The notes below the pieces were generated by a model. It saw only the letters and a program-made list of their open reading frames with translations. It was not told where the DNA came from and made no database searches. Positions 24,178 through 34,941 of a stretch of 64,000 bases of DNA are shown one piece after another. The stretch covers positions 25,937-89,936 of the forward strand of contig JAJTEQ010000002.1 of the NCBI GenBank assembly GCA_021298195.1. Direction: 5' to 3'. Each line of letters begins with the position of its first letter. The first letter of the stretch is position 1. The position numbers and the translations under genes were made by a program. The stretch is from Ilumatobacteraceae bacterium. GTDB lineage: Bacteria > Actinomycetota > Acidimicrobiia > Acidimicrobiales > Ilumatobacteraceae.

Positions 24178-25482
24178 TTGTCCGACACCTTGACCCCCGC
24201 CTCGTCCGAATTCGCTCCCATGGGAACGGTCGACGCAGACGGCAACTACACCCCCCGCAAGATCACCGAGAACGACCTGGCGGGCACATTCGCCGATGCC
24301 ATCGAGGGCACGATGACCAAACTCGCCGACGGCGAGGTCGTGCGCGGAACGGTTGTCAAGATCGACAAGGACGAGGTTCTCGTCGACATCGGATACAAGA
24401 GCGAGGGAGTCATCCCCGGTCGCGAGTTGAGCATCCGCAACGACGTCGATCCGAGCGAGATCGTCAAGTTGGGAGAAGAGGTCGAGGCGCTGGTTCTCAC
24501 GATGGAGGACAAGGAAGGCCGTCTGATCCTCTCCAAGAAGCGCGCGCAGTACGAGCGCGCGTGGGGCAACATCGAGAAGAAGAAGGAAGCCGAGGAGATG
24601 GTGGAAGGTCTCGTCATCGAGGTCGTCAAGGGTGGACTCATCGTCGACATCGGCTTGCGCGGATTCCTTCCGGCCTCGTTGGTCGAGCTGCGCCGCGTTC
24701 GCGATCTGCAGCCCTACGTGGGCAAGGTCCTTCAGGCCAAGATCATCGAGCTCGACAAGAACCGCAACAACGTCGTCCTCTCGCGCCGTTCGTACCTCGA
24801 GGAGACCCAGAAGGAGGCCCGCGACGGCTTCCTCACGAATCTCAAGGTGGGCGACGTCCGCGACGGTGTGGTGTCGAGCGTGGTGGCCTTCGGCGCCTTC
24901 GTGGACCTCGGCGGCATGGACGGACTCATTCACGTCAGCGAACTCTCCTGGAACCACGTCGATCATCCGGGTTCGGAGGTCAAGATCGGTGACCCCGTCA
25001 CGGTCAAGGTGCTCGACATCGACTACGAGCGCGAGCGCATCAGCCTGTCGCGCAAGCAGACCCAGAAGGATCCCTGGGAGGTCTTCGCGTCCGGTCACGA
25101 GGTCGGTCAGTTGGTCTACGGTCGCGTCACCAAGTTGGTGCCCTTCGGTGGTTTCGTCCAGGTGGGCGAGGGCATCGAAGGACTCGTGCACATCAGCGAG
25201 ATGAGCACCCAGCACGTCGAGGCACCCGAGCAGGTCGTGGCGCCCGGGGAAGAGTTGTGGGTCAAGATCATCGACCTGGACCTCGCCCGTCGTCGCATCA
25301 GCCTGTCGATCAAGCAGGCCGCCGAGGGTGGAGAGTTGGCCGAGGAGTACCGCAAGCACTTCGAAGTGGACGAGCACGGCAACTGGACCGCGGGCGCCGA
25401 TGACGCATCGCGCGAAGCCACGTGGGCCGAGTACTACGGCGAGGGTGGCGAAGGTGCCGCCGAAGCCGCACCGGAAGCCTGA
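24178..25482 (+). CDS. rpsA: 30S ribosomal protein S1
   Basis: 434 residues with four S1/OB repeats: GEVVRGTVVKIDKDEVLVDIG, then EGLVIEVVKGGLIVDIGLRG, then VGDVRDGVVSSVVAFGAFVD, and VGQLVYGRVTKLVPFGGFVQ. A short acidic Gly/Ala/Glu tail ends it. S1 helps mRNA docking on the 30S subunit. The actinobacterial protein has four repeats, against six in E. coli. The TTG start at 24178 is chosen because the N-terminal extension is usual for the family; the next ATG (24220) is possible. In a genome with this many leaderless genes, S1 dependence is of interest. Confidence 0.94.
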   Translation: MSDTLTPASSEFAPMGTVDADGNYTPRKITENDLAGTFADAIEGTMTKLADGEVVRGTVVKIDKDEVLVDIGYKSEGVIPGRELSIRNDVDPSEIVKLGEEVEALVLTMEDKEGRLILSKKRAQYERAWGNIEKKKEAEEMVEGLVIEVVKGGLIVDIGLRGFLPASLVELRRVRDLQPYVGKVLQAKIIELDKNRNNVVLSRRSYLEETQKEARDGFLTNLKVGDVRDGVVSSVVAFGAFVDLGGMDGLIHVSELSWNHVDHPGSEVKIGDPVTVKVLDIDYERERISLSRKQTQKDPWEVFASGHEVGQLVYGRVTKLVPFGGFVQVGEGIEGLVHISEMSTQHVEAPEQVVAPGEELWVKIIDLDLARRRISLSIKQAAEGGELAEEYRKHFEVDEHGNWTAGADDASREATWAEYYGEGGEGAAEAAPEA

Positions 25483-25497
25483 ACCCAGTTCACACGT

Positions 25498-26133
25498 TCA
25501 CTCGTCGTCGCCGATGCGCACGATGCCCATACGGATCGCTTTGACGACGGCTTCGGTCCGGTCGCGCGCGTCCAGCTTGGCGTAGATCGACGCGAGGTGA
25601 TTCTTCACCGTCTTTTGGCTGATGAACAAGCGCTCGGCCACCTCGGGGGTCGAACATCCCGTGGCCACGACGCGCAGTACTTCCAACTCGCGTTCGGACA
25701 ACTCGTGGTCGGGGGTGCTCTCGACCACCTTCAGCATCGCGTCGGCGACCGGTGCGGACAACGTGATGTCACCGCTGAGGATCTGTCGCATCAACGTCAC
25801 GACCTGATCGATGGAAGAGGACTTGTCGATGTAGCCGACCGCACCGGCGTTGATGGCCTCCCGAATGGTGCGACCGTCGGTGTGCATCGACAACACCAGG
25901 ATGCGGCGCCGAGCATCGGCGCGCATGATCGATCGAGTGGCCGAGATTCCGTCGCCCCCGGGCATCGAGACGTCCATCAGGATGAGATCGGGTCGATGCT
26001 GGAGTGCCAAGGCCACGGCGGAAGGACCATCACCGGCCTCGGCGACGATCTCGAATCCGGAGGCCTCGAGGTTCCGTCGGAGCGCATCGCGAAGCAATTG
26101 ATGGTCGTCGACCAGGAGGACGCGTTCGCTCAT
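25498..26133 (-). CDS. NarL/LuxR-family response regulator
   Basis: 211 residues. The receiver domain has LVDDHQLLRDAL, phospho-acceptor Asp54 in LILMDVSMPGGDG and Lys in GYIDKSSS. The C-terminal LuxR helix-turn-helix (about 145-205) shows LSERELEVLRVVATGCSTPE and SQKTVKNHLASIYAKL. Its ATG overlaps the stop of the upstream kinase gene (ATGA), so the pair is one operon and almost certainly one signalling system. It converges on rpsA with a 15-bp gap. Confidence 0.94.
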   Translation of the reverse strand: MSERVLLVDDHQLLRDALRRNLEASGFEIVAEAGDGPSAVALALQHRPDLILMDVSMPGGDGISATRSIMRADARRRILVLSMHTDGRTIREAINAGAVGYIDKSSSIDQVVTLMRQILSGDITLSAPVADAMLKVVESTPDHELSERELEVLRVVATGCSTPEVAERLFISQKTVKNHLASIYAKLDARDRTEAVVKAIRMGIVRIGDDE

Positions 26134-27368
26134 GGTGCGCTCTGAAGTTCGACCGGCAACGTGATCGTGACCACGGTGCCACGGGTATCCGGTGCGACGT
26201 CGAGCGAGGCTCCGATCCAGTCGGCGCGCTCGCGCATTCCGGACAATCCATGGCCGACCTTCGTGTGGTCGAATCCCCGACCGTCGTCGGACACCCGGAT
26301 GACGACGGATCCCTCTTTCTCCTCCAGCTCGACGAGGATGTTCCCGGCTCCGGAGTGTCGTTCGGCGTTCAGAAGGGCCTCGCGGATCATCAGATGAAGT
26401 TCGGTGGCGGAGCCATCGGTGCGCAGGACGTCGAATGTCGCCGACGACGGATCGAGATCGTGTCGGAGGGTCACGGCGATGCCCGAACGGCGCGTCGTGC
26501 GTTCGATCAAGGTCGCGATGGATCCACGATCGATGGAGTGACCGTCGCGGTCGGTGCGCAGGTCGTCCAACAAATCCCGCAAATCGGTGACGGTCTCGCC
26601 GAGATGCGCGCGCACCCGGGTGATGGCGGCACGCTCGACCTCGCCGAGCCCCCTCGCGACGTCATCCAATTCGTACCCGATGGCCGCGAGCGAACCCGAA
26701 ACCCGGTCGTGCAATTCGCGAGCCACGCGCGACCGTTCGTCGTGGGCCACACGGTCGGCGAGACGGGAGAAGATCCGAGCGTTGTCGAGGGCCAGAGCCA
26801 GGGCGTCGGCCACCCCGACGATCGCTTCCCGCTCGGCGATCGCGGGTTCGTGACCCCCCGACCACTCGCCGGCGAGGAAGCCCAGAACGTCGCCACGGGC
26901 GCGCAGAACCTGGTACACCCCGTGGTCGGCCTCGGACCACAACTGCCCACCGGTCAGGACGAGGGGGCGGTCACTGTCGACACAACGTGCGACGGGCGAG
27001 TCGGCCGGCAGCACGGCGACGTCGACCACGGAGTCCGGTCCGGCCACAAGGCTCCATCGATCGTCGGAGCGGTCGTACAAAGCCACGATGATGGTGTCGG
27101 CCTTGACGACTCGTCGAGCCTGCTCGACCCCACGTTGGATGACCTCGTCGACGTCGAGACTGGAGGACAGGGTGACGGCCATCTTCTGGAGCGCCAGAAG
27201 AAGTTCGTTGGCCCGAGCCAGTTGGTCGATCTGGCCCACGGGGTCGTCGGTGCGGACCGCACGTCGTCGTTCGACGAGAGGCCACGACATCTCGCCGGTC
27301 GCGTCCTGCACGGGAATGGGGCGCAACGCGGGATGGTTCGGGGACCGGCGACGACGACGATCGGGCAC
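26130..27368 (-). CDS. GAF-domain histidine kinase (HisKA_3 type)
   Basis: 412 residues with no membrane segment, so a cytoplasmic sensor. A GAF domain (about 60-200) precedes the dimerisation/phosphoacceptor region, with the His in RVARELHDRVSGSLAAIG, and the ATPase domain (VIRVSDDGRGFDHT; GHGLSGMRERAD). This DevS/NreB-like layout usually pairs with NarL regulators, as it does here. The ligand of the GAF domain is unknown. The GTG start has TACCCT exactly 6 nt upstream. Confidence 0.92.
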   Translation of the reverse strand: MPDRRRRRSPNHPALRPIPVQDATGEMSWPLVERRRAVRTDDPVGQIDQLARANELLLALQKMAVTLSSSLDVDEVIQRGVEQARRVVKADTIIVALYDRSDDRWSLVAGPDSVVDVAVLPADSPVARCVDSDRPLVLTGGQLWSEADHGVYQVLRARGDVLGFLAGEWSGGHEPAIAEREAIVGVADALALALDNARIFSRLADRVAHDERSRVARELHDRVSGSLAAIGYELDDVARGLGEVERAAITRVRAHLGETVTDLRDLLDDLRTDRDGHSIDRGSIATLIERTTRRSGIAVTLRHDLDPSSATFDVLRTDGSATELHLMIREALLNAERHSGAGNILVELEEKEGSVVIRVSDDGRGFDHTKVGHGLSGMRERADWIGASLDVAPDTRGTVVTITLPVELQSAP

Positions 27369-27374
27369 AGGGGC

Positions 27375-27380
27375 AGGGTA
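27375..27380 (-). promoter_or_regulatory. -10 element of leaderless GAF kinase
   Basis: TACCCT lies 6 nt before the GTG at 27368. The 41-bp gap to coaE holds two back-to-back leaderless -10 elements. Confidence 0.5.
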
Positions 27381-27397
27381 CCGGTCGCACTTCCGCC

Positions 27398-27403
27398 TAG
27401 CGT
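27398..27403 (+). promoter_or_regulatory. -10 element of leaderless coaE
   Basis: TAGCGT lies 6 nt before the ATG at 27410. Confidence 0.5.
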
Positions 27404-27409
27404 GTCGCC

Positions 27410-28048
27410 ATGATCTTGGTCGGCCTCACCGGTGGCATCGGTTCGGGTAAGTCCACGGTGTCGGCTCGACTCGCCGCGCGGGGTGCGGTGATCCTGGATG
27501 CCGATGCCATCACGCGCGACGTTCAGATGCCGGGTTCGCCGGTGCTGATCGAACTCGCCGAACGATTCGGCCCCGAGGTTCTCGCGGCCGATGGTTCGCT
27601 CCAGCGTCAGGCCCTGGCCGACATCGTCTTCACGGATCCCGAGGCGTTGAAGGCCTTGAACGCGATCGTTCATCCGGCCGTCGGTCGTGAGATGAACCGA
27701 CGCATGATCGAACAACGCACGACCACGAACGTCGTGATCCTCGACATCCCGTTGCTCACCGAGAACCCCCGGGAGGGTTTGCAGGGGCGAATCGTGGTCG
27801 ACGTGCCCGTGGAGACGCAGGTCGAGCGCCTGGTGAAACATCGGGGCTTCGACGAGGCCGATGCGCGCGCCCGCATCGCCCGTCAGGCCTCGCGGGACGA
27901 ACGACTGGCCACTGCCGACTTCGTCGTGGACAACAGCGGAGCTCCCGAGGACCTCGAGCCACAAATCGACCGTCTGTGGAACTGGTTGACGTCCTTGCCC
28001 CAACTGCCCGCGGACTACGAACCCGTCACACCCAAGCCGAAGACATGA
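27410..28048 (+). CDS. coaE: dephospho-CoA kinase
   Basis: 212 residues, P-loop kinase performing the last step of coenzyme A synthesis. Walker A is GLTGGIGSGKST (6-17), substrate-binding DADAI follows, then IVHPAVGREM, and VDVPVETQVERLVKHRG matches the lid region. The C-terminal DFVVDNSG is typical. It is leaderless and stands alone, 52 bp before uvrB. Confidence 0.94.
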   Translation: MILVGLTGGIGSGKSTVSARLAARGAVILDADAITRDVQMPGSPVLIELAERFGPEVLAADGSLQRQALADIVFTDPEALKALNAIVHPAVGREMNRRMIEQRTTTNVVILDIPLLTENPREGLQGRIVVDVPVETQVERLVKHRGFDEADARARIARQASRDERLATADFVVDNSGAPEDLEPQIDRLWNWLTSLPQLPADYEPVTPKPKT

Positions 28049-28055
28049 TTCTCGG

Positions 28056-28067
28056 GAACACATGTTC
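28056..28067 (+). promoter_or_regulatory. LexA (SOS) box upstream of uvrB
   Basis: GAAC-ACAT-GTTC is an exact match to the Gram-positive/actinobacterial SOS box GAAC-N4-GTTC. It ends 33 bp before the uvrB start and abuts the expected -35 position of the uvrB promoter, so bound LexA would block transcription. Confidence 0.75.
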
Positions 28068-28088
28068 GTGAGGTGACGCGACACGATC

Positions 28089-28094
28089 TAGGAT
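28089..28094 (+). promoter_or_regulatory. -10 element of leaderless uvrB
   Basis: TAGGAT lies 6 nt before the GTG at 28101. Confidence 0.55.
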
Positions 28095-28100
28095 CGTTCG

Positions 28101-30152
28101 GTGGCCAGCGTCGTCGAATCCCGGGACGGAATCCCGTTTCGCGTCGTCGCGGATTATTCGCCGGCCGGTGATCAACCCAAAGCGATCGAGGAACTCTCCG
28201 AAGGGATCGAGTCCGGTCTCCGGTATCAGACCCTTCTCGGCATCACCGGATCCGGAAAGAGTGCCACCATCGCCTGGACGATCGAGCGAACACAACGACC
28301 GACGCTGATCCTGGCGCCCAACAAGAGCCTCGCGGCTCAATTGGCTCAGGAGATGAAGGAATTCTTCCCCGACAATCGGGTCGAATATTTCGTCAGCTAC
28401 TACGACTACTACCAGCCCGAGGCCTACATCGCCTCGAGCGACACTTTCATCGAGAAGGACTCCTCGATCAATGACGACATCGATCGTCTGCGCCACTCGG
28501 CGACGGCGGCGCTCCTGACCCGTCGGGACACCATCGTCGTGGCGTCCGTGTCGTGCATTTACGGAATGGGCGATCCCGACGAGTACCGGGGGCAATTGTT
28601 GGAACTCCACGTCGGGGTGGACTACGACATGCGCAGCGTCTTGCGTCGCCTGGTGGACCTTCAGTACGACCGCAACGACATGAGCCTCGGCCGTGGAAAT
28701 TTTCGTGTTCGGGGCGACACGATCGAGATCCATCCCGCGTACGAGGAGTCTGTTCTCCGGGTGGAGATGTTCGGTGACACGGTCGATCGCCTGACGATGA
28801 TCGACCCTCTCACGGGGGAGACCCTGCGGGAGTTGCCGGCGACCATCGTGTTCCCGGCCACCCATTACGTCACCGGCGAGGAGCGAATGCGGCGCGCGGT
28901 GATCGGTATCGAGGCCGAACTTCAGGAGCGCCTCGCTTTCTTCAAGGCCGAGGGCAAGTTGCTCGAGGCCCAACGTCTGCAGATGCGCACCCAGCACGAT
29001 CTGGAGATGATGCAAGAGGTCGGATACTGCAACGGCATCGAGAACTATTCGATGCACATCGACGGCCGCTCTCCGGGCGAACCACCCTTCACCCTGCTGG
29101 ACTACTTCCCGAAGGATTACTTGTTGGTCATCGACGAGAGCCACGTCGCGGTGCCTCAATTGCACGGACAGTTCGCCGGTGACCGCAGTCGCAAGGACAT
29201 CCTGGTGGAACACGGATTCCGGCTTCCGAGTGCCCGGGACAATCGGCCGTTGCGTTTCGAAGAGGTCATCGAGAGGGTCAACCAATGCGTGTTCCTGTCG
29301 GCGACGCCGAGCCCTTACGAACTGCGCGAATCCCAACGGGTGGTCGAGCAGATCGTGAGGCCGACGGGCCTGGTCGACCCGGAGGTCGTCATCAAGCCCA
29401 CGAAGGGTCAGATCGACGATCTCATGGAACAGGTGACGAATCGGGTGACGATGGGGGACCGGATATTGGTCACCACACTGACCAAGAAGATGGCCGAGGA
29501 CCTCACCGAATACCTGCTCGAACAGGGAATGCGGGTTCGGTATCTGCACAGCAACATCGACACGATCCAGCGCATCGAGATCATCCGCTCGTTGCGTCTC
29601 GGTGAGTTCGACGTTTTGGTCGGGATCAATCTGCTCCGTGAGGGCCTCGACCTGCCCGAGGTCAGCTTGGTCGCGATCCTGGACGCCGACAAGGAGGGTT
29701 TCCTCCGAAGTGAGACGTCTCTGATCCAGATGATCGGTCGCGCGGCCCGCAACGTCGACGGACAAGTGATCATGTACGCCGATCAGGTGACGCCGTCCAT
29801 GCAGCGTGCGATCAGCGAGACCAATCGCCGTCGAGGCCTGCAATTGGCGTACAACGCCGAGCACGGAATCAATCCGCAGACGATTCGCAAGGCGGTCGGC
29901 GACATCCTGTCGATGCTCCGGCCCGACGGTGATCACACCGCGCCGGTGCCCGGAAAGGACCGACGGCGGCAAAGGGAACGGGACAAGGTTCAACGCGAAT
30001 TGCGCACCTTGCCGCAACAAGAGTTGGCTCGCCTGGTGCAGACTCTGGAGGAAGAAATGCACGAAGCGGCGGCGGAGTTGAAGTTCGAGTACGCGGCTCG
30101 ACTGCGTGACGAAATCAACGAACTGCGACGGGAGATGCGCGATGCCGGTTGA
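28101..30152 (+). CDS. uvrB: excinuclease ABC subunit B
   Basis: 683 residues, the damage-verifying helicase of nucleotide excision repair. Walker [13 protein letters not shown] near residue 50, the beta-hairpin region [20 protein letters not shown]-like VIDESHV, motif [19 protein letters not shown], and a C-terminal UVR motif (about 640-675) that contacts UvrC. It has a LexA box at 28056, so it is probably SOS-induced, and a leaderless GTG start. Confidence 0.97.
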   Translation: MASVVESRDGIPFRVVADYSPAGDQPKAIEELSEGIESGLRYQTLLGITGSGKSATIAWTIERTQRPTLILAPNKSLAAQLAQEMKEFFPDNRVEYFVSYYDYYQPEAYIASSDTFIEKDSSINDDIDRLRHSATAALLTRRDTIVVASVSCIYGMGDPDEYRGQLLELHVGVDYDMRSVLRRLVDLQYDRNDMSLGRGNFRVRGDTIEIHPAYEESVLRVEMFGDTVDRLTMIDPLTGETLRELPATIVFPATHYVTGEERMRRAVIGIEAELQERLAFFKAEGKLLEAQRLQMRTQHDLEMMQEVGYCNGIENYSMHIDGRSPGEPPFTLLDYFPKDYLLVIDESHVAVPQLHGQFAGDRSRKDILVEHGFRLPSARDNRPLRFEEVIERVNQCVFLSATPSPYELRESQRVVEQIVRPTGLVDPEVVIKPTKGQIDDLMEQVTNRVTMGDRILVTTLTKKMAEDLTEYLLEQGMRVRYLHSNIDTIQRIEIIRSLRLGEFDVLVGINLLREGLDLPEVSLVAILDADKEGFLRSETSLIQMIGRAARNVDGQVIMYADQVTPSMQRAISETNRRRGLQLAYNAEHGINPQTIRKAVGDILSMLRPDGDHTAPVPGKDRRRQRERDKVQRELRTLPQQELARLVQTLEEEMHEAAAELKFEYAARLRDEINELRREMRDAG

Positions 30153-30173
30153 GAGCCGGTGAAGCGTGCTGGA

Positions 30174-30179
30174 TAGTCT
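30174..30179 (+). promoter_or_regulatory. -10 element of leaderless uvrA
   Basis: TAGTCT lies 6 nt before the ATG at 30186. No GAAC-N4-GTTC box was seen in the 33-bp gap from uvrB. Confidence 0.5.
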
Positions 30180-30185
30180 CCGAAC

Positions 30186-33032
30186 ATGTCCGATCGTCTC
30201 GTTGTTCGTGGTGCCCGCGAGCACAACCTGAAGAACATCAGTGTCGATCTTCCGCGCGACAAGATGATCGTGTTCACCGGGCTCTCCGGCAGCGGCAAGT
30301 CGTCGTTGGCCTTCGACACCATCTACGCCGAGGGTCAAAGGCGATACGTCGAATCACTCAGCGCGTACGCCCGGCAATTCCTCGGGCAAATGGACAAGCC
30401 CGATGTCGACGTCATCGAGGGCCTGTCTCCGGCGATTTCCATCGATCAGAAATCCGGAAGCCGCAACCCCCGCTCGACGGTGGGGACCATCACCGAGGTG
30501 TACGACTATCTGCGCTTGCTCTACGCGCGCATCGGGCAACAGCACTGTCCCACGGACGGAACGCGCTTGGCGCGTCAAACACCTCAGCAGATCGTGGACC
30601 GCGTACTGACCTTGACGGAGGGAACCAGGTTCCAGGTGCTGGCGCCGGTGGTGCGCGCTCGCAAGGGTGAATACGAGACCCTGCTCAACGACCTGGCCGG
30701 TCAGGGTTTCGTGCGCGCCCGAGTCGACGGAGAGGTCGTCGACATCGTCGAGTTCCTGAAACGAGACACGAAGCTGGCACGTTACGAACAACACACCATC
30801 GACGTGGTGGTCGATCGCCTGGTGCGCAAGGACGGTATCGAGCGACGCTTGACCGACAGCCTCGAGACGGCCCTGCGTCTCGCCGACGGCGTGGCGACCG
30901 TGGAGATCATCGGCGACAAGGGGGCCGACGACGAGAGCCTGACCTTCAGTCAGCACCTGGCATGTCCGTCGTGCGGTCTCTCCTTCGAGGAACCGGCGCC
31001 CCGTAACTTCTCCTTCAACTCGCCGTTCGGCGCGTGCGAAACCTGTGACGGCCTGGGTACCACGTTCGAGGTCGATCCCGAGTTGGTCATCCCCGACCCG
31101 GACCTCGCGTTGAGTCAGGGGGCCATCGCGCCGTGGCGCAGTGCCACGACCGGGTTCTTCCAACGCATCCTGGAGTCGGTCGCGACGGACCACGGCATCG
31201 ACATGAACAAGCCGTGGGGAAAGCTTCCGGCCAAGTCGCAGAAGATCGTGTTGAACGGTTTGCCGGGCAACATCACCGTGAAGTTCAAGAATCGCTACGG
31301 GCGGGCGCGGCAGTTCAACACCACGTTCGAAGGGGTGATTCCCTGGATCAAGCGTCGCCACGAGGGTGCCGAGAGCGACTGGAGCCGTGAGCAGTACGAG
31401 GGCTACATGCGGCTCGTGCCGTGTCTCGCCTGCGGTGGAATGCGACTGAAGCCCAGCACCCTCGCGGTCACCATCAACGACAAGAACATCTCGGAAGTGT
31501 GCGAGATGTCGATCGCCGAGTCGGCGAACTTCCTCGTCGGACTCGAGCTCTCGGACCGTGACCGCATCATCGCCGAGCGGGTCGTGAAGGAGATCAACGC
31601 GCGGTTGGGATTCCTGCTCGACGTGGGTCTCGACTATCTGACGCTGGCCCGGTCGGCCGGAACCTTGGCCGGTGGTGAGGCACAGCGAATTCGACTGGCC
31701 AGTCAGATCGGATCGGGCTTGGTGGGCACGCTGTACGTGCTCGATGAGCCCTCGATCGGATTGCACCAACGTGACAACCGCCGACTGATCGACACGTTGA
31801 TCCGTCTGCGTGACCTGGGGAACACGGTGTTGATCGTCGAACACGACGAGGAAACCATCAAGGAGAGCGACTGGATTGTCGACATCGGCCCGGGAGCGGG
31901 CGAACACGGTGGCGAAGTCGTGTACAGCGGCCCGGTCAAGGGGATCGGAAAGGTCAAGGAGTCGGTCACGGGCCAATATCTCTCCGGCAAGAGGTCGATA
32001 CCGGTGCCCGAGAAGCGTCGTGCTCCGGGCAAGGAGTGGCTGGAGATCGTGGGGGCCCGAGAACACAACCTTCGCGACGTCACCGCTCGGATTCCCATGG
32101 GTTGCTTCGTCGCGGTCACCGGAGTCTCCGGTAGCGGAAAGAGCACGTTGGTCCGCGACATCCTGCTTCCGGTTCTGATGCAACAGATCTACAAGTCAAA
32201 GGATCCGGCCGGCCGTCACAAGCGGATCAACGGTATTCAATTCCTCGACAAGGTGATCGACATGGATCAATCGCCGATCGGGCGGACTCCACGCTCGAAC
32301 CCGGCGACGTACACGGGTGTGTTCGACAGCATCCGAAAGTTGTTCGCCACCACGGCCGAGGCCAAGGTGCGCGGATACATGCCCGGTCGGTTCTCGTTCA
32401 ACGTTCAAGGGGGCCGATGCGAGGCCTGCTCGGGAGACGGCACCATCAAGATCGAGATGCATTTCCTTCCCGACGTATACGTCCCGTGCGAAGTGTGCAA
32501 GGGCGCCCGGTACAACCGGGACACCCTCGAGATTCAATTCAAGGGCAAGAACATCTCCGAGGTCCTGGACATGCCCATCGCCGAGGCGGTCGATTTCTTC
32601 GCGAACCAGCCGGCGATCGCTCGACACATGCAGACACTCGTCGACGTTGGTCTCGGTTACGTGCGCCTCGGTCAGTCGGCCCCGACGTTGTCCGGTGGTG
32701 AGGCGCAGCGCGTGAAGTTGGCGACCGAGCTGGCCAAGCGGAGCACCGGACACACGATCTATCTGTTGGACGAACCCACCACCGGTCTGCACTTCGAGGA
32801 CGTGCGGCGATTGCTCACGGTTTTGTCGCGACTGGTCGATCAGGGGAACACGGTGCTCGTCATCGAACACAACCTGGATGTGATCAAGACCGCCGATTGG
32901 CTTCTCGATCTCGGGCCCGAGGGCGGCAGTGGTGGCGGCTCGATCATCGCCGAGGGTCCTCCCGAGGAGGTCGCGCGGTCCGCGGTCAGTCACACGGGGC
33001 GATTCCTCGCCCCGCTCCTGGCCCGGGGTTGA
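30186..33032 (+). CDS. uvrA: excinuclease ABC subunit A
   Basis: 948 residues, the DNA-damage sensor; an ABC ATPase dimer. Two ATPase modules are visible: Walker [15 protein letters not shown] (about 38) and [13 protein letters not shown] (about 645), and signature motifs [15 protein letters not shown] and [15 protein letters not shown]. Zinc fingers of the CxxC type occur at [10 protein letters not shown] with CETCDG, at CLACGG, and at CEACSGDG with CEVCKGARY. It lies between uvrB and uvrC, and all three excision genes are adjacent here. Confidence 0.97.
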   Translation: MSDRLVVRGAREHNLKNISVDLPRDKMIVFTGLSGSGKSSLAFDTIYAEGQRRYVESLSAYARQFLGQMDKPDVDVIEGLSPAISIDQKSGSRNPRSTVGTITEVYDYLRLLYARIGQQHCPTDGTRLARQTPQQIVDRVLTLTEGTRFQVLAPVVRARKGEYETLLNDLAGQGFVRARVDGEVVDIVEFLKRDTKLARYEQHTIDVVVDRLVRKDGIERRLTDSLETALRLADGVATVEIIGDKGADDESLTFSQHLACPSCGLSFEEPAPRNFSFNSPFGACETCDGLGTTFEVDPELVIPDPDLALSQGAIAPWRSATTGFFQRILESVATDHGIDMNKPWGKLPAKSQKIVLNGLPGNITVKFKNRYGRARQFNTTFEGVIPWIKRRHEGAESDWSREQYEGYMRLVPCLACGGMRLKPSTLAVTINDKNISEVCEMSIAESANFLVGLELSDRDRIIAERVVKEINARLGFLLDVGLDYLTLARSAGTLAGGEAQRIRLASQIGSGLVGTLYVLDEPSIGLHQRDNRRLIDTLIRLRDLGNTVLIVEHDEETIKESDWIVDIGPGAGEHGGEVVYSGPVKGIGKVKESVTGQYLSGKRSIPVPEKRRAPGKEWLEIVGAREHNLRDVTARIPMGCFVAVTGVSGSGKSTLVRDILLPVLMQQIYKSKDPAGRHKRINGIQFLDKVIDMDQSPIGRTPRSNPATYTGVFDSIRKLFATTAEAKVRGYMPGRFSFNVQGGRCEACSGDGTIKIEMHFLPDVYVPCEVCKGARYNRDTLEIQFKGKNISEVLDMPIAEAVDFFANQPAIARHMQTLVDVGLGYVRLGQSAPTLSGGEAQRVKLATELAKRSTGHTIYLLDEPTTGLHFEDVRRLLTVLSRLVDQGNTVLVIEHNLDVIKTADWLLDLGPEGGSGGGSIIAEGPPEEVARSAVSHTGRFLAPLLARG

Positions 33033-33038
33033 CCACAG

Positions 33039-34922
33039 GTGGTCGCGCGTCCCGATCCCGGATCGATCCCGGAGCAACCGGGCTCGTATCAGTTCAAGGA
33101 CGAACTGGGTCGGGTGATCTACGTGGGCAAGGCGACGAATCTTCGTCAGCGTCTGAGCAACTACTTCCAGGATCCGGCGAACCTGCATCCGCGCACCGCG
33201 CAGATGGTGACCACCGCGATCAACGTGGAATGGGTGTCGGTGCGCAACGAGGTGGAGGCGCTCATCCTCGAGTATGCGCTCATCAAGCAGCACCGGCCGC
33301 GCTTCAACGTGCGTCTGCGCGACGACAAGAGCTACCCCTTCCTGGCGGTCACCACGGACGAGGAGTGGCCCCGCGCGGTCGTCATGAGAGGGACGAAGAA
33401 GAAAGGTGCTCGGTACTTCGGGCCGTATCCGCACGCCTACGCGATCCGTGAGACCCTGGACCTGCTGTTGCGCACGTTTCCGGTTCGAACGTGCAGTGCG
33501 GGAAAGTTCGGGCAGCATCAGCGGTTGGGTCGACCGTGCCTGCTGTACCACATCGAGAAATGCAGCGGGCCGTGCGTCGGAGAGGTGAGCACCGAGCGTT
33601 ACGCCGCGATGGTCGAGGAACTGTGCGCGTTCCTCGACGGCGACACCGACGAGATCGTTCGGCGCCTGCAGCAGGACATGGACGAGGCATCGAAAGCTCT
33701 GGAATTCGAGCGTGCGGCTCGATTGCGAGACCGATTGTCGGCGGTGTCCAAAGCGATCGAGAAACAGCAGATCGTGGGCGAGCGTTCCGAGGACATCGAC
33801 GTGATCGGCGTCGCACAGGACGAATTGGAGGCCGCGGTTCAGGTTTTCTTCGTTCGCAAGGGAAGAGTGGTGGGGCGCAAGGGTTTCATCATGGACAAGG
33901 TCGAGCAGCTCGTGAGTGAGGATCTGATGGACCGCATCGTGGAAGGTTTGTACGGAGAAGATCCACCCTTGGGGGTCCCGAAGATGGTCCTGGCGTCGGT
34001 GCGGCCGTCGTCGGTGGGAACCCTCGAGGAATGGTTGTCGACCGAACGTGGCAGTCGCGTCGAGATTCGCGTGCCCGCCCGCGGTGACAAGCGGGACCTA
34101 CTGGAGATGGTCGACCGCAACGCCAAGGAGGATTTCCACCGGCATCGTCTGCGGAGATCGAGCGATCACAACAGTCGCAGTCGCGCTCTGAGCGAGTTGC
34201 AAGATCTGCTGGGCCTGCCCGAGGCGCCTTTGCGCATCGAGTGCTACGACATGGCCCATCTGCAGGGAACCGATTACGTCGGTTCGATGGTGGTGCTCGA
34301 AGACGGACTTCCGGCGAAGCGCGAGTACCGGCGATTCCGGGTGAAGGAGGTGCCGGGCAACGACGACTTCGCGGCGATGGAAGAGGTGCTCACCCGTCGT
34401 CTGAAGGCGTATCTGGAAGAGCGGGACGAAGCGATGGTCGACGACTCCGCCGACTCTCGTCGCCGGCCTCGCAAGTTCGCGTACCCACCGCAGCTGCTCC
34501 TGGTCGACGGCGGCAAGGGTCAGTTGGCGGTGGCCGAGCGGGTGGTGCGGTCACTCGGTCTCGAAACCGAGATCCCGATCGCCTCGTTAGCCAAGAGATT
34601 CGAGGAGGTGTACGTGCCGGGTCGACCGGATCCGGTCGACGTGCCTCGGGGAAGCGAAGCACTTTTCATGTTGCAGCGAATTCGGGACGAGGCGCACCGA
34701 TTCGCCAACACCTTCCACCGAGAGGTGCGGGCGAAACGGATGGTTGCCAGCGCCCTCGACGGCATCGACGGTCTCGGTGAGGCCCGCAAGAAACGGCTGA
34801 TACAGGCATTCGGCGGCGTCAACGCCGTCAAACGCGCGACGATCGAGGATCTCACGGCGCTCTCTTGGTTGCCCGAGGCGGTCGCCCGCGCGATTCACGA
34901 GAAATTCAATCCCGGTACGTGA
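33039..34922 (+). CDS. uvrC: excinuclease ABC subunit C
   Basis: 627 residues, the dual-incision nuclease of excision repair. The N-terminal GIY-YIG domain begins PGSYQFKDELGRVIYVGKAT. A UvrB-contacting UVR motif lies around LQQDMDEASKALEFERAARL (about 210). The C-terminal RNase H-like endonuclease opens with RIECYDMAHLQGTDYVGSMV and ends in tandem helix-hairpin-helix motifs (LDGIDGLGEARKKRLIQAFG). The GTG start lies 6 bp after the uvrA stop, so the two are co-transcribed. Confidence 0.97.
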   Translation: MVARPDPGSIPEQPGSYQFKDELGRVIYVGKATNLRQRLSNYFQDPANLHPRTAQMVTTAINVEWVSVRNEVEALILEYALIKQHRPRFNVRLRDDKSYPFLAVTTDEEWPRAVVMRGTKKKGARYFGPYPHAYAIRETLDLLLRTFPVRTCSAGKFGQHQRLGRPCLLYHIEKCSGPCVGEVSTERYAAMVEELCAFLDGDTDEIVRRLQQDMDEASKALEFERAARLRDRLSAVSKAIEKQQIVGERSEDIDVIGVAQDELEAAVQVFFVRKGRVVGRKGFIMDKVEQLVSEDLMDRIVEGLYGEDPPLGVPKMVLASVRPSSVGTLEEWLSTERGSRVEIRVPARGDKRDLLEMVDRNAKEDFHRHRLRRSSDHNSRSRALSELQDLLGLPEAPLRIECYDMAHLQGTDYVGSMVVLEDGLPAKREYRRFRVKEVPGNDDFAAMEEVLTRRLKAYLEERDEAMVDDSADSRRRPRKFAYPPQLLLVDGGKGQLAVAERVVRSLGLETEIPIASLAKRFEEVYVPGRPDPVDVPRGSEALFMLQRIRDEAHRFANTFHREVRAKRMVASALDGIDGLGEARKKRLIQAFGGVNAVKRATIEDLTALSWLPEAVARAIHEKFNPGT

Positions 34923-34941
34923 CGATCCCCGAGAAGCCGGG

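Noticed and set aside
28026..30338. Long minus-strand reading frame opposite uvrB
   Set aside because: Antisense shadow of a clear uvrB; composition is typical of high-GC opposite-frame artefacts.
30354..32183. Long minus-strand reading frame opposite uvrA
   Set aside because: Antisense shadow with no recognisable motifs.
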